A stretch of 64,000 nucleotides of DNA from Rhizobiales bacterium YIM 77505 (GCA_000745135.1 JQNH01000001.1:434001-498000), one strand, 5' to 3'. Positions 31,087 to 39,803 are shown, counted from the stretch's first letter. The notes: generated by a model from the letters alone, not told the origin. A program made the numbers and translations.

Positions 31087-31566
31087 ATGGCTCATGAATA
31101 TCGGGCGACGGTACGCTGGGCGCGCCAGGAGGGCGAAGCCTTCACGGACCAGCGCTACAGCCGCGTCCATGTCTGGGCCTTCGACGGCGGCGTCGAGGTG
31201 CCGGCCTCCTCCGCGCCCTCGAGCGTCCCGCTGCCCTTCTCGCGCCCTGATGCGGTGGACCCGGAGGAGGCCTTCGTGGCGGCCCTGTCGAGCTGCCACA
31301 TGTTGTTCTTCCTGCATCTTGCCGCGAGGCGCGGCTTCATCGTCGACCGCTACGAAGACCATGCTGTCGGGGTGATGGCGAAGAACGAGCGGGGCAAGCT
31401 CCATGTGGCCCGCGTGACGCTCGATCCGAGGATCGACTTCTCGGGGGCCAGGAGGCCCACGCCCGACGACATTGCCGAACTCCACCACCGCTCCCACGAG
31501 GAGTGCTACATCGCCAACTCCGTCCGCACCGAGGTGACGGTCGCGGGGCTCTCTCCCCACGCCTGA
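31087..31566 (+). CDS. OsmC-family peroxiredoxin-like protein
   Basis: A 159-aa OsmC/Ohr-family protein with both redox cysteines: one in [14 protein letters not shown] (helix start, about 68) and one in [10 protein letters not shown] (about 140). Family members reduce organic hydroperoxides with lipoyl-dependent or other thiol donors. It starts at ATG 31087, 10 bp after gcvH, and ends 19 bp before gcvPA, so it is inside the gcv operon. Because Ohr proteins can draw electrons from lipoylated proteins, a link to the lipoyl H protein is an attractive but unproven idea. Confidence 0.9.
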   Translation: MAHEYRATVRWARQEGEAFTDQRYSRVHVWAFDGGVEVPASSAPSSVPLPFSRPDAVDPEEAFVAALSSCHMLFFLHLAARRGFIVDRYEDHAVGVMAKNERGKLHVARVTLDPRIDFSGARRPTPDDIAELHHRSHEECYIANSVRTEVTVAGLSPHA

Positions 31567-31585
31567 CGACAAGGCTCTGAACGCC

Positions 31586-32929
31586 ATGCGCTATTTGCCC
31601 CTCTCCGACGCCGACAGGCGCGAGATGCTCGCCCGCATCGGGGTCGACCGGATCGACGATCTCTTCGCCGCCGTGCCGAAGGACAAGCTCCTTTCGAGCC
31701 CGCCCGATCTGCCGAGGCGCAAGGGAGAGCTCGAGGTCGAGCGCATCCTGTCCCGCATGGCGGCGAGGAACGTGGCCGCCTCCTCCGTGCCGTTCTTCTG
31801 CGGCGCCGGCGCCTACAAGCACCACGTGCCGGCGAGCGTCGACCACCTCATCCAGCGCTCGGAGTTCCTGACGAGCTACACGCCCTACCAGCCCGAGATC
31901 GCGCAAGGCACTCTGCAATACCTCTTCGAGTTCCAGACGCAGGTGGCGAATCTCACCGCCATGGAGGTGGCGAACGCCTCCATGTATGACGGCTCGACCG
32001 GCACGGCGGAGGCGGTGCTCATGGCGCATCGCGTCACCCGCCGGCGCAAGGCCGTTCTCTCGGGCGGGCTGCATCCCCACTACGCGGAGGTGGTGAAGAC
32101 CGTCTCGCGCATGGCCGGGGACGAGGTGGCGGCGCTGCCGCCCGACGTGCCGGCGGCCGAGGACCTCCTTTCTGCCATCGACGAGACGGTGTCCTGCGTC
32201 GTCGTCCAGACGCCGGACGTCTTCGGCAACCTGCGTGATCTCGCCCCGATCGCCGAGAAGGCGCACCGGCACGGGGCGCTGCTCATCGCCGTCTTCACCG
32301 AGGCGGTGTCGCTCGGCCTCGTGAGGCCGCCGGGCGAGATGGGCGCCGACATCGCAGTGGGCGAGGGCCAGTCGATCGGAAACGCGCTCTCCTTCGGCGG
32401 CCCTTATGTGGGCCTCTTCGCCACGCGGCAGAAGTTCATCCGCCAGATGCCGGGGCGGCTGTGCGGCGAGACGGTCGATGCGGACGGACGGCGCGGCTAC
32501 GTGCTCACGCTTTCCGCCCGCGAGCAGCATATCCGCCGCGACAAGGCGACTTCCAACATCTGCACCAATTCCGGCCTGTGCTGCCTCGCCTTCACCATCC
32601 ACATGACGCTCCTCGGCGAGGCGGGGCTGAAGCGCCTCGCCCGCATCAACCACGCCAATGCCGTGACGCTCGCCCAGATGCTGTCCGGCGTGCCCGGCGT
32701 CGAGGTGCTGAACGAGACCTTCTTCAACGAGTTCACGGTACGCCTGAAGCGGCCGGCCGCCGAGGTGGTGGAGCGCCTGGCCGAGCGCGGCGTCCTCGCC
32801 GGCGTGCCGGTCTCGCGCCTCCTGCCGGGCGCGGGGCTCGACGATCTCCTGCTCGTCGCCTCGACCGAGGTGAACACGGCCGAGGACCGGGCGGCCTTCG
32901 TCACGCATCTGACGGAGGTGCTCCGGTGA
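31586..32929 (+). CDS. gcvPA: glycine dehydrogenase (decarboxylating) subunit 1
   Basis: A 447-aa N-terminal half of the split glycine decarboxylase (P protein). Signatures are [15 protein letters not shown], then [33 protein letters not shown] and [15 protein letters not shown]. It lacks the PLP lysine, which is on subunit 2, as in the two-subunit enzymes of Bacillus and Thermotoga. It forms a heterotetramer with GcvPB. It ends 178 bp before gcvPB, and that gap holds a repeat at 32971-33068. Confidence 0.95.
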   Translation: MRYLPLSDADRREMLARIGVDRIDDLFAAVPKDKLLSSPPDLPRRKGELEVERILSRMAARNVAASSVPFFCGAGAYKHHVPASVDHLIQRSEFLTSYTPYQPEIAQGTLQYLFEFQTQVANLTAMEVANASMYDGSTGTAEAVLMAHRVTRRRKAVLSGGLHPHYAEVVKTVSRMAGDEVAALPPDVPAAEDLLSAIDETVSCVVVQTPDVFGNLRDLAPIAEKAHRHGALLIAVFTEAVSLGLVRPPGEMGADIAVGEGQSIGNALSFGGPYVGLFATRQKFIRQMPGRLCGETVDADGRRGYVLTLSAREQHIRRDKATSNICTNSGLCCLAFTIHMTLLGEAGLKRLARINHANAVTLAQMLSGVPGVEVLNETFFNEFTVRLKRPAAEVVERLAERGVLAGVPVSRLLPGAGLDDLLLVASTEVNTAEDRAAFVTHLTEVLR

Positions 32930-32970
32930 AAGGCGCGGCCATCTCGGGTTCGTGGGTCAGGCGTCCCCCT

Positions 32971-33068
32971 GCCTGCCACCCTCTACCCCTTTCCCGGATG
33001 CGTGGAGCGCCTGAAAGGCGCGGAACGCAGCCCGGGACGGAAGCGCAAAGAAGATGCTGCGAAGCAGC
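32971..33068. repeat. REP-like repeat, copy A (upstream of gcvPB)
   Basis: About 97 bp, nearly identical to copy B at 34895-34990. It holds three short inverted repeats: CCCGG with CCGGG across the unit, GCGCCT-ga-AAGGCGC in the centre, and GCTGC-gaa-GCAGC at the right end. A diverged relative lies at 50707-50812. It lies in the gap between gcvPA and gcvPB. No coding role is seen. Confidence 0.75.
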
Positions 33069-33107
33069 ACCGTATAGGCCTCTCGACGCGACTCATGGAG
33101 CAGTGTG

Positions 33108-34868
33108 ATGCTGAACCGCCAGGGCCGACCCACGTCCGCGCAGGCGCACGGCACCGCCGATCCGGCCGCCGGAATGGGCGATGAAGCGGCGCGTCTTCAG
33201 GAACACCGCATGGGCCGGGGAGAACGGGGGGGCGCCCATCGTTCCACCTTCACCGGCAACCGGGCGCTCCATCAGGAGGAGCCGCTGATCTTCGAGATCG
33301 GCCGGCTCGAGTGCACCGGCGTCGACCTCGACGAGCCGGAGCCGTTCACCCCGCGCCTCGGCGGGCTTGAGCGCCAAGGGACGATCGGCCTGCCCGGGCT
33401 CACCGAGCCCGAGGTCCTGCGCCATTACGTGCGCCTGAGCCAGAAGAACTTCGGCATCGATACGGGGCCCTTTCCGCTCGGCTCCTGCACCATGAAGCAC
33501 AATGCGCGGCTCAACGAGCGCATGGCGCGGCTGCCGGGCTTTGCGGACATCCACCCCCTCCAGCCCCTGTCGACCGTCCAGGGCGCGCTCGAGCTCATGA
33601 GCGAGCTCGCCCGCCAGCTGTGCACGCTCACCGGCATGCCCGCGGTGGCGCTGTCGCCGAAGGCCGGCGCCCATGGCGAGATGCTGGGCCTCATGGCCAT
33701 CCGCGCCGCCATCGAGGCCAAGGGAGAGGGGGCTTCGCGCCGGATCGTGCTCGTGCCCGACTCCGCCCACGGCACCAATCCGGCGACCGCCGCGCTCCTC
33801 GGCTTCACCGTGAAGCCCGTCCCGGCGCGGGACGATGGCTGGGTGCATGTGGACGACTTCAAGCCGCTGCTCGGACCCGACGTCGCGGCCATCATGCTGA
33901 CCAACCCCAACACCTGCGGCCTGTTCGAGCCGCAGGTGGTGGAGATCGCCGACGCCATCCATGCGGCCGGCGGCTACTTCTACTGCGACGGCGCCAATTT
34001 CAACGCCATCGTCGGCAAGGTGCGGCCGGGGGACCTTGGCGTCGACGCCATGCACATCAACCTGCACAAGACCTTCTCGACCCCGCATGGCGGCGGCGGC
34101 CCCGGGGCAGGGCCGGTGGTGCTCTCGGAGCGTCTCGCACCCTTCGCCCCGGTGCCGTTCGTGCGTCCCCTCTCCCGGGGAGCGGGAGAGGTCGAGTCGG
34201 CGCGGCAGCGCCGACCGGGTGAGGGCAGCGCGGCGGACTCTCCCCTCACCCCAGCCCTCTCCCGCAAGCGGGAGAGGGGGAACGCGTACGAGCTCGTCGA
34301 ACACGCGGCCGACGCCGACGATGCCTTGCCGCTCGGGCGCATCACCGCCTTCCACGGCCAGATGGGCATGTATGTGCGCGCGCTCGCCTACATGCTCTCG
34401 CACGGCGCGGACGGCATGCGGCAGGCGTCCGAGGACGCGGTGCTCAACGCCAATTATGTGCGCGCCTGCCTTGCCGACCTCATGTCGCTTCCCTTCGGCA
34501 ACAAGCCCTGCATGCACGAGGTCCTGTTCGACGACGCCTGGCTCAAGGACACGGGCGTGACCACGCTCGACGTCGCCAAGGCGATGATCGACGAGGGCTA
34601 TCACCCGATGACCATGTACTTTCCGCTGGTGGTGCACGGGGCCATGCTCATCGAGCCGACCGAATCGGAATCGAAGGCGTCCCTCGACCTTTTCATCGCG
34701 ACCATGCGCGATCTCGCCATGAGCGCGAGGCGCGGCGACACCGAGCGCTTCCTCGGCGCCCCCTATCACGCGCCGCGCCGGCGCCTCGACGAGACCCGCG
34801 CCGCGCGCCAGCCGGTGCTGAAGTGGACCCCGCCGACACCCCTCCCGCCGCAGGAGCCGCAGGGTTGA
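33108..34868 (+). CDS. gcvPB: glycine dehydrogenase (decarboxylating) subunit 2, with in-frame repeat insert
   Basis: A 586-aa C-terminal half of the P protein, longer than the usual ~520 aa. The PLP lysine is Lys321 in MHINLHKTFSTPHGGGGPG; GSCTMKHN (126) and SPKAGAHGEM are also conserved. Residues 354-391, between APFAPVPFV and YELVEHA, are encoded by a palindromic repeat (34167-34280) and read PLSRGAGEVE... to ...LSRKRERG; nothing in the family matches this. Residues ~10-45 also look longer than usual. The frame stays open and the domain order is intact. ATG 33108 with GGAG upstream is chosen over GTG 33105. The last gene of the gcv operon. Confidence 0.93.
   Translation: MLNRQGRPTSAQAHGTADPAAGMGDEAARLQEHRMGRGERGGAHRSTFTGNRALHQEEPLIFEIGRLECTGVDLDEPEPFTPRLGGLERQGTIGLPGLTEPEVLRHYVRLSQKNFGIDTGPFPLGSCTMKHNARLNERMARLPGFADIHPLQPLSTVQGALELMSELARQLCTLTGMPAVALSPKAGAHGEMLGLMAIRAAIEAKGEGASRRIVLVPDSAHGTNPATAALLGFTVKPVPARDDGWVHVDDFKPLLGPDVAAIMLTNPNTCGLFEPQVVEIADAIHAAGGYFYCDGANFNAIVGKVRPGDLGVDAMHINLHKTFSTPHGGGGPGAGPVVLSERLAPFAPVPFVRPLSRGAGEVESARQRRPGEGSAADSPLTPALSRKRERGNAYELVEHAADADDALPLGRITAFHGQMGMYVRALAYMLSHGADGMRQASEDAVLNANYVRACLADLMSLPFGNKPCMHEVLFDDAWLKDTGVTTLDVAKAMIDEGYHPMTMYFPLVVHGAMLIEPTESESKASLDLFIATMRDLAMSARRGDTERFLGAPYHAPRRRLDETRAARQPVLKWTPPTPLPPQEPQG
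34167..34280. repeat. REPIN-like palindromic element inside gcvPB
   Basis: 114 bp (38 codons). In order: hairpin CCTCTCCCG / CGGGAGAGG, then TCGA, hairpin GTCGGCGC-ggca-GCGCCGAC, CGGGTGAGGG, a spacer, CCCCTCACC, and hairpin CCCTCTCCCG-caag-CGGGAGAGGG. The terminal hairpins are inverted relative to each other, and GGTGAGGG pairs with CCCTCACC, the layout of two REPs facing each other. Stem, TCGA, GTCG hairpin, CGGGGTG recurs at 59687-59738 and approximately at 50629-50700. Confidence 0.8.
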
Positions 34869-34894
34869 GCCGGAAGGGAGCGGGCACTCCCCTT

Positions 34895-34990
34895 CCTGCC
34901 ACCCTCTACCGCTTTCCCGGATGCGTGGAGCGCCTGAAAGGCGCGGAACGCCGTCCGGGACGGAAGCGCAAGAACTTGCTGCGAAGCAGC
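34895..34990. repeat. REP-like repeat, copy B (downstream of gcvPB)
   Basis: About 96 bp starting CCTGCCACCCTCTACC and ending GCTGCGAAGCAGC, differing from copy A (32971-33068) at only a handful of positions, including a one-base gap. It begins 26 bp after the gcvPB stop. Thus gcvPB is bracketed by two direct copies of this element, with a different element inside the gene. Confidence 0.75.
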
Positions 34991-35124
34991 GCCTTCAAGG
35001 CATAAGCCGGCCGGACCAGGAATGGACCGGCCGGGCTCTAGAGCGCGCTTCGGTTTAGCGGAATTGGATTCCGTTTGAGGTCGGGGTGTGATTCAAGATC
35101 CGTGCTGGGGGAGGCCAGCATTGG

Positions 35125-35499
35125 ATGACACGACCCTACTCTGAGGATTTGCGCGAACGGGCTGTGGCCCGCTACGAGGCGGGCGCGACGACGCGGGCGG
35201 TGGCGGCGGCGCTCAGGATCAGCCCGTCCTGCATCTCGAAGTGGATGAAGCGCAAGCGCGAGACGGGCTCGCTGGCGCCCGACCAAGTCGGCGGCCACAA
35301 GAAACCCAAGCTCCGCGGAGAGCTGGCCGAGTGGCTGCGCGAGCGCTGCCGGTCCGGACCGTTTACGACCCGCGGCTTGGTGATGGAACTGGCCGAACGC
35401 GGCATTAAGAGCGACCGCCGCGCCGTCTGGGTCTTCCTGCACGCCGAAGGACTGAGCTTCAAAAAAAACCGTGCTGCCGGCCGAGCAGACGCGGCCTGA
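35125..35499 (+). CDS. IS630 transposase, N-terminal frame (OrfA)
   Basis: A 124-aa product with the helix-turn-helix DNA-binding part of IS630 transposases: YSEDLRERAVARYEAG, VAAALRISPSCISKWMKR and a linker up to AEGLSF. The reading frame then enters a run of eight A at 35461-35468 and goes out of frame, ending after a short unrelated tail. OrfB continues in the frame reached by removing one A, which would restore the usual KKT-VLPAEQ sequence. It is either made as a fusion by slippage or is broken. Confidence 0.85.
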   Translation: MTRPYSEDLRERAVARYEAGATTRAVAAALRISPSCISKWMKRKRETGSLAPDQVGGHKKPKLRGELAEWLRERCRSGPFTTRGLVMELAERGIKSDRRAVWVFLHAEGLSFKKNRAAGRADAA

Positions 35500-36067
35500 C
35501 ATCGCCCGCAGGCGGGCGCGCTGGAAGGCCCATCAGGGCCGCATCGATGCAAGGCGGCTCGTCTTCATCGACGAGACATGGGTCAAGACCAATATGGCGC
35601 CCCTGCGAGGCTGGGGACCGCGCGGCCAGCGCCTTGCGGCCCGCGTGCCGCACGGCCACTGGAAGACGCTCACCTTCATCGCCGCGCTTCGCGCCGATCG
35701 CATCGATGCTCCCTGGATCATCGACGGCCCGATCAACGGCGAGCTGTTCACCCTCTATGTCGAGAAGGTGCTCGTTCCGACGCTCGCTCCGGGTGACGTC
35801 GTCGTCCTCGACAATCTCGGCAGCCACAAAGGGCAAGCCGCGCGACGCGCCGTCCGGGCCGCCGGCGCCCATCTTCTGTTCCTGCCCCCCTACAGCCCCG
35901 ACCTGAACCCGATCGAGCAGCTCTTCGCCAAGCTCAAGCACCTGATCCGCAGGGCCGAAGCCCGCACCGTCGAGGCCACCTGGCGAAAGCTGGGCGACCT
36001 TCTCGAGCTCTTCCCACCCACGGAATGCGCCAACTACCTGACAAACGCCGGCTATGCTTCCGTCTAA
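35471..36067 (+). CDS. IS630 transposase, catalytic frame (OrfB)
   Basis: About 198 aa with the DDE catalytic domain. The first Asp is in LVFIDETWVKTNM, the second in VVVLDNLGSHKG, and the Glu in YSPDLNPIEQLFAKLKHL. All three residues are present. The sequence begins just after the A8 run, and the GTG at 35471 has no ribosome site, so this part is probably made only by a frameshift from OrfA. It ends 13 bp before the right inverted repeat end. Confidence 0.85.
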   Translation: MLPAEQTRPDIARRRARWKAHQGRIDARRLVFIDETWVKTNMAPLRGWGPRGQRLAARVPHGHWKTLTFIAALRADRIDAPWIIDGPINGELFTLYVEKVLVPTLAPGDVVVLDNLGSHKGQAARRAVRAAGAHLLFLPPYSPDLNPIEQLFAKLKHLIRRAEARTVEATWRKLGDLLELFPPTECANYLTNAGYASV

Positions 36068-36095
36068 ACAGAGCGTGCTCTAGGCGCACGTCCCG

Positions 36096-37088
36096 TCAGC
36101 CGGTCTTCCTCGTCAGGTTCATCTCCATGGGCGCCGGGAGATAGCGGAAGCCGTCGCCCTGCTTCACCACATGGCCGATGCCGGGCCAGGCGAAGTGGTA
36201 GGCGAGGATCGGAATGCGCTTCTCGGCGAACATGGCGAGGTTCTTCACCCGCGTCTGCGCCGACTGCTTGGGGTCGGTGTCGTACTTGAACTCGGTCAGC
36301 GGCTTCTCGAGCAAGAGCACCGGGTGATGGGCGAGGTCGCCGATGTAGCACAGCTGCTTGCCGGCCGATTCGATCATGAAGATGGTGTGGCCGACCGTGT
36401 GGCCGGGAGCGAGCATGGCGTGAACGCCCGGCAGCACTTCCCGTCCGTCCTTGATGAAGTGGATGCGGTCGCGGACCGGCTTGAGGTTCTTGTTGGCCGT
36501 GTCGGCGAAGACTTTGAAATCGCTCGGGACCTTCGAGTAGTCCGTCCAGAAGTCGTGGTCCGCCTGGGTGATGTAGAACTGGGCGTTGGGGAAGTTGATC
36601 GCCCCGTTGTCGGCCACGTTGCCCCCGAGATGATCGATATGGGCGTGGCTCATCACCACCGCGTCGATGTCCTTCGGGTCGATGCCGGCCTGCTTCATGT
36701 TCGCAAGGAGCTTGCCCGTGGTCGGCCCGAAGATGTCGAGCGAGCCCATGCCCGTGTCGAACAGGACGAGGTGGTTGCCGGTGTTGAGGATCAGGGCGTT
36801 CTGCTCCAGCACGGCATTGTCCATGGGCAGGAAGTTGCTGGTCAGCTGCCGCGCCATCTCCTCCTTGCTCAGGCCGATGAAGTTGTCCTCGGGCTTGCCG
36901 AGCGGGAGGATGCCGTCGGACACGACGGTGGCCTCGAACTCCCCGAGCTTGAAGCGATACCAGTAGGGCGCCTGCGTCCCGAGCATGGGGGCCTTGGCGA
37001 GCGCCGGCATGCCCCCGATCAGGCCCGCCGCGAGGGTCGACGAGCCCAGAAGCCACTCACGTCTGGAAAGCTCGACTCGGTTGGTCAT
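36096..37088 (-). CDS. exported MBL-fold metallo-hydrolase
   Basis: A 330-aa metallo-beta-lactamase-fold hydrolase. The N-terminus LSRREWLLGSSTLAAG has a twin-arginine pair followed by a hydrophobic core, suggesting Tat export. The metal motif SHAHIDH is at 147-153, with further ligands in APGHTVGHT and YIGDLAHH. Such proteins include lactonases and other hydrolases; the substrate cannot be told. It lies downstream of the F0 operon on the same strand but beyond a strong terminator, so it has its own promoter. The IS630 element ends 14 bp after its stop. Confidence 0.85.
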   Translation of the reverse strand: MTNRVELSRREWLLGSSTLAAGLIGGMPALAKAPMLGTQAPYWYRFKLGEFEATVVSDGILPLGKPEDNFIGLSKEEMARQLTSNFLPMDNAVLEQNALILNTGNHLVLFDTGMGSLDIFGPTTGKLLANMKQAGIDPKDIDAVVMSHAHIDHLGGNVADNGAINFPNAQFYITQADHDFWTDYSKVPSDFKVFADTANKNLKPVRDRIHFIKDGREVLPGVHAMLAPGHTVGHTIFMIESAGKQLCYIGDLAHHPVLLLEKPLTEFKYDTDPKQSAQTRVKNLAMFAEKRIPILAYHFAWPGIGHVVKQGDGFRYLPAPMEMNLTRKTG

Positions 37089-37183
37089 GGAAGCCTCCCT
37101 CCAAAAGGCGCCGCGCGCCCACCTTCCCTGGCGGAAGGTGCAGCCCGACTATCGCTCCGGAGGGGGCGTGAGCGCAACGCAAG

Positions 37184-37208
37184 AAAAAAGCCGCCCTAAG
37201 GCGGCTTT
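37184..37208 (-). terminator. rho-independent terminator of the F0 ATP synthase operon
   Basis: On the minus strand, AAAGCCGCC and GGCGGCTTT form a 9-bp stem with a 4-nt loop, followed by a run of T (TTTTTTC). It lies 28 bp past the atpF stop. It is a textbook intrinsic terminator that separates the ATP synthase operon from the metallo-hydrolase gene. The plus-strand reading has T only at the stem end. Confidence 0.9.
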
Positions 37209-37235
37209 CCGGGAAGGCTCCTGCGGCGGCCCCGA

Positions 37236-37724
37236 TCAGGCGTTGAGCTTCGCTCTTACGTCCTGAAGGCTCCTGGCGATGAGGTCCTGCGCCGCCTGGC
37301 CGGTCATCCGCTCGCGCAGGATGATCTCGGACACGCGGATCGCGGCATCCGCCGCGGCGGAGCGGACCTCGGCCATGGCCTGGGCCTCGGCGAGCGCGAT
37401 CTTGGCTTCGGCGGCCGCTGTGCGGCGACGGACGAAGTCCGCCATCCGCTGATGGGCTTCCTCGGCCGTGCGCTGGGCCTCCTCGCGGGCGGCGGCCACG
37501 ATCTCGGCGGCCTCCCGCTCCGCTTCGTCGCGGCGCTTCTTGTAGGTCGCAAGGAGCTGGGCCGCTTCCTCGCGCAGGCGCTGCGCCTCTTCGAGCTCGG
37601 CCCGGATGCGCCTGCCCCGGGCGTCGAGGGCCTCGGTCATCGCCTTGAACCCGCCCGCCTTCCAGACGATGCCCAGGAAGACGACGAAGGCGACGGCGAC
37701 CCAGAATTCGGCTTCGAGCAGCAT
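37236..37724 (-). CDS. atpF: ATP synthase F0 subunit b
   Basis: A 162-aa stator subunit: one N-terminal membrane helix ([16 protein letters not shown]) then a long charged helix rich in Ala, Glu and Arg from about 30 to 150, typical of subunit b coiled coil. It is the last gene of the F0 operon, 11 bp after atpG (b'). It joins the F1 head to the membrane sector. Alphaproteobacteria carry two b-type genes, b and b', as here. Confidence 0.94.
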   Translation of the reverse strand: MLLEAEFWVAVAFVVFLGIVWKAGGFKAMTEALDARGRRIRAELEEAQRLREEAAQLLATYKKRRDEAEREAAEIVAAAREEAQRTAEEAHQRMADFVRRRTAAAEAKIALAEAQAMAEVRSAAADAAIRVSEIILRERMTGQAAQDLIARSLQDVRAKLNA

Positions 37725-37735
37725 TGGTCGGTCCT

Positions 37736-38281
37736 TCAGTGGGCGAGCGCGCGGTTGAGGGCCGCCTCGACCGCGGCGCGCTCGGGCGACTGCCCCGTGA
37801 GGCGTTCGACGATCGCCGCGGCCGCATCGGCGGCGATGCCGCGCACGCTCGCCATGGCCTCCGCGGTGCGGGCGCTGATGGCGGCCTCGGAGGCGGCGAT
37901 CTTCTGGGCGAGCTCCGCCTCGAGCGCCTTGCGCTTGGCCTCCGATTCGGCGAGCAGCGCGTCGCGCGTTTCCTGGGCGATCGCCTTGGCCTTGGCCCGC
38001 GCCTCGTTCAAGGACTTCTCATAGGCCGCGGCCGCCGCCTCGGATTCCTCCTTGAGACGCTGCGCCTCCTCGAGGTTCTTGGCGATCCGGTTCGAGCGCT
38101 CCTCCAGGATGGCGCCGACGCGCGGCAGCGCGACCTTCGCCATGAGGTAGTAGAGGAGGCCGAAGGAGATCGCGAACCACAGGAGCTGCGACGCGAAGGT
38201 CTCGGTCTGAAACGGCGGGAACGCCGCCTTGGCCCCTGCGGGCGGCGTTGCGCCGGTCGACGTCACGATGGGTTGAGCCAT
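37736..38281 (-). CDS. atpG: ATP synthase F0 subunit b'
   Basis: A 181-aa second b-type stator subunit. It has a Pro/Ala-rich N-terminus, a membrane helix ([20 protein letters not shown]), and a long coiled-coil helix with [17 protein letters not shown]-like heptads. The ATG at 38281 (MAQPIV) gives the family start; a TTG/ATG 12 nt upstream is less likely. It pairs with subunit b as a heterodimer. It lies between atpE and atpF, the normal alphaproteobacterial order. Confidence 0.93.
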   Translation of the reverse strand: MAQPIVTSTGATPPAGAKAAFPPFQTETFASQLLWFAISFGLLYYLMAKVALPRVGAILEERSNRIAKNLEEAQRLKEESEAAAAAYEKSLNEARAKAKAIAQETRDALLAESEAKRKALEAELAQKIAASEAAISARTAEAMASVRGIAADAAAAIVERLTGQSPERAAVEAALNRALAH

Positions 38282-38332
38282 GACGAACCTCAATGGGCGG
38301 GAGCCCTGCCGCTCCCGCCGCCTCGCCCCCGC

Positions 38333-38560
38333 TTAGACGACGAACAGGAGCAGCAGCGCCACGAGCAGCGAGAAGATGCCGAGCGCCTCGGTCACCGCGA
38401 AGCCGAAGATCAGGCGGGCGAACTGGCCGTCGGCGGCCGACGGGTTGCGCAGGGCGCCGGACAGGTAATTCGCGAAGATGAGGCCCACGCCTACGCCGGC
38501 GCCGCCCATGCCAAGGCAAGCAAGGCCAGCGCCAATGAACTTCGCAGCGACGGGATCCAT
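38333..38560 (-). CDS. atpE: ATP synthase F0 subunit c
   Basis: A 75-aa proteolipid that forms the rotating c ring. Two hydrophobic hairpin helices are joined by a polar loop RNPSA; the proton-carrying acid is Glu58 in [13 protein letters not shown]. The glycine-rich first helix ([13 protein letters not shown]) is standard. It uses H+ rather than Na+, since the Na+-binding Gln/Thr pattern is not evident. It lies between atpB and atpG. Confidence 0.97.
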   Translation of the reverse strand: MDPVAAKFIGAGLACLGMGGAGVGVGLIFANYLSGALRNPSAADGQFARLIFGFAVTEALGIFSLLVALLLLFVV

Positions 38561-38605
38561 GATGAGAGCTCCTTGAGGGTGGTGGAAAGGACCGGCCTTG
38601 TTGGA

Positions 38606-39358
38606 TCAGTGGCCGGGATGAAGCGCGTCGTTGAGGTAGATGCAGGTGAGGATGGTGAAGACGTAGGCCTGCAGCACCGCGACCAGGAATTCGAGGCCGG
38701 TGAGGGCGATGGTCATGGCGAGCGGCAGGACGCCGACCACCCAACCGAGGGCGCCGAGCCCCGAGGCGAGCATGCCGATGAAGCCGGCGAACACTTTCAG
38801 GGTGATGTGCCCCGCCAGCATGTTGGCGAAGAGACGCACCGACAGGCTGATCGGCCGCGACAGGAACGAAATCACTTCGATCGCCGTGACGAGCGGCAGG
38901 ATGTAGACCGGCACGCCCGACGGCACGAACAGGTGCAGGAAGTGCAGCCCGTGCTTCCAGAAGCCGTAGACGATCACCGTGCCGATGACGAGGGCGGCGA
39001 GGGCGAAGGTGATGATGATGTGGCTCGTGACCGTGAACCCGCCCGGGATCATCCCAAAGAGGTTCAGGATCAGGATGAACATGAACAGCGAGAACACGAA
39101 GGGGAAGAAGCGCATCCCCTCGTTGCCGGCCGAACTTCGCACCGTGGAGGCGACGAACTCGTAGGACATCTCCACCAGCGACTGCAGCCGCCCGGGCACG
39201 ACGGCGCGGTTGCGCGTGGCGAGCATCGTCAGCAGGGTGACCAGGGCGACCGCGCCGAACATGAACAGGGACGCGTTCGTGAAGACGATCTCGCTTCCCC
39301 CGATGCGGCCGAGCGAGAAGATAGGCTTCAGTTCGAACTGATGGATCGGATCGGCCAT
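38606..39358 (-). CDS. atpB: ATP synthase F0 subunit a
   Basis: A 250-aa membrane subunit with about five or six helices that forms the proton half-channels beside the c ring. The essential Arg is in [13 protein letters not shown] (about 187). The N-terminus [12 protein letters not shown] and the [20 protein letters not shown] helix are typical. The ATG at 39358 is chosen; the longer open frame lies within the atpI-atpB gap. It is preceded by atpI (58 bp) and followed by atpE. Confidence 0.96.
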   Translation of the reverse strand: MADPIHQFELKPIFSLGRIGGSEIVFTNASLFMFGAVALVTLLTMLATRNRAVVPGRLQSLVEMSYEFVASTVRSSAGNEGMRFFPFVFSLFMFILILNLFGMIPGGFTVTSHIIITFALAALVIGTVIVYGFWKHGLHFLHLFVPSGVPVYILPLVTAIEVISFLSRPISLSVRLFANMLAGHITLKVFAGFIGMLASGLGALGWVVGVLPLAMTIALTGLEFLVAVLQAYVFTILTCIYLNDALHPGH

Positions 39359-39416
39359 GGCCGCCTCAGGTCCTTTCCCAAGCTCCGGACGGGCGGCGCC
39401 CCGACGCCCCCGCCGC

Positions 39417-39803
39417 TCACTCCTTCTGCGGCTTCGATCCCCCGCTTGCGTCCGAGCTCTTCTGCGCGCCTGCAGCGCGCACCACATTGAAGGTGCCCGC
39501 CGCAAAACCGAGCAGCAGAAAGACGATCAGACCCCAGGGTGATGTCCCGAGCAGGCGGTCGAACAGCCAGCCGAGGCCACCGCCCGCAATGACGCCGGCC
39601 ACGAATTCCGTCGACAAACGGAAGGCGCGGCCAATCGCCGAGGGACCGGAGGTCGAGTCCTCAACGCGCTGCCGCGGCCCGGGGGCGGCTTCCCGCCTCT
39701 GGTCGAGCTGCGCTTCGAGACGCTTGAGCCTCGCGGAGAGATCGCCCTCGGAAGTCGGACCGGATCCCCGTCCGCCCTCGCTTCCTGCGTCGTCACCATT
39801 CAT
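39417..39803 (-). CDS. atpI: AtpI/AtpZ-family ATP synthase assembly protein
   Basis: A 128-aa protein with a charged N-terminal half ([14 protein letters not shown]) and two transmembrane helices at about 70-110 ([20 protein letters not shown] and [19 protein letters not shown]). This is the layout of AtpI, which assists c-ring assembly or supplies ions during folding. It starts at the ATG at 39803; a GTG 18 nt upstream is possible. It is the first gene of the F0 operon, whose promoter must be in the 245 bp before it, between smc and atpI. Confidence 0.88.
   Translation of the reverse strand: MNGDDAGSEGGRGSGPTSEGDLSARLKRLEAQLDQRREAAPGPRQRVEDSTSGPSAIGRAFRLSTEFVAGVIAGGGLGWLFDRLLGTSPWGLIVFLLLGFAAGTFNVVRAAGAQKSSDASGGSKPQKE

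Larger units (their letters stand above)
35041..36080 (+). mobile_element. IS630-family insertion sequence
   Basis: A 1040-bp element flanked by TA on both sides (35039-35040 and 36081-36082), the target duplication expected of IS630. The ends are imperfect inverted repeats: GAGCGCGCTTCGGTTTAGCG on the left against GAGCACGCTCTGTTTAGACG on the right (inward reading). It carries the two halves of a DDE transposase. It lies between gcvPB and the metallo-hydrolase gene and breaks neither gene. It may be recent, since ends and duplication are intact. Confidence 0.9.

Noticed and set aside
33108-34868. gcvPB as a frameshifted or broken gene because of the repeat
   Set aside because: The insert is 114 bp, a multiple of three, has no stop, and conserved sequence continues in frame on both sides.
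32971-34990. Copies A and B as ends of a composite transposon carrying gcvPB
   Set aside because: No transposase lies inside, copies are direct, not inverted, and gcvPB is the native partner of gcvPA in the operon.
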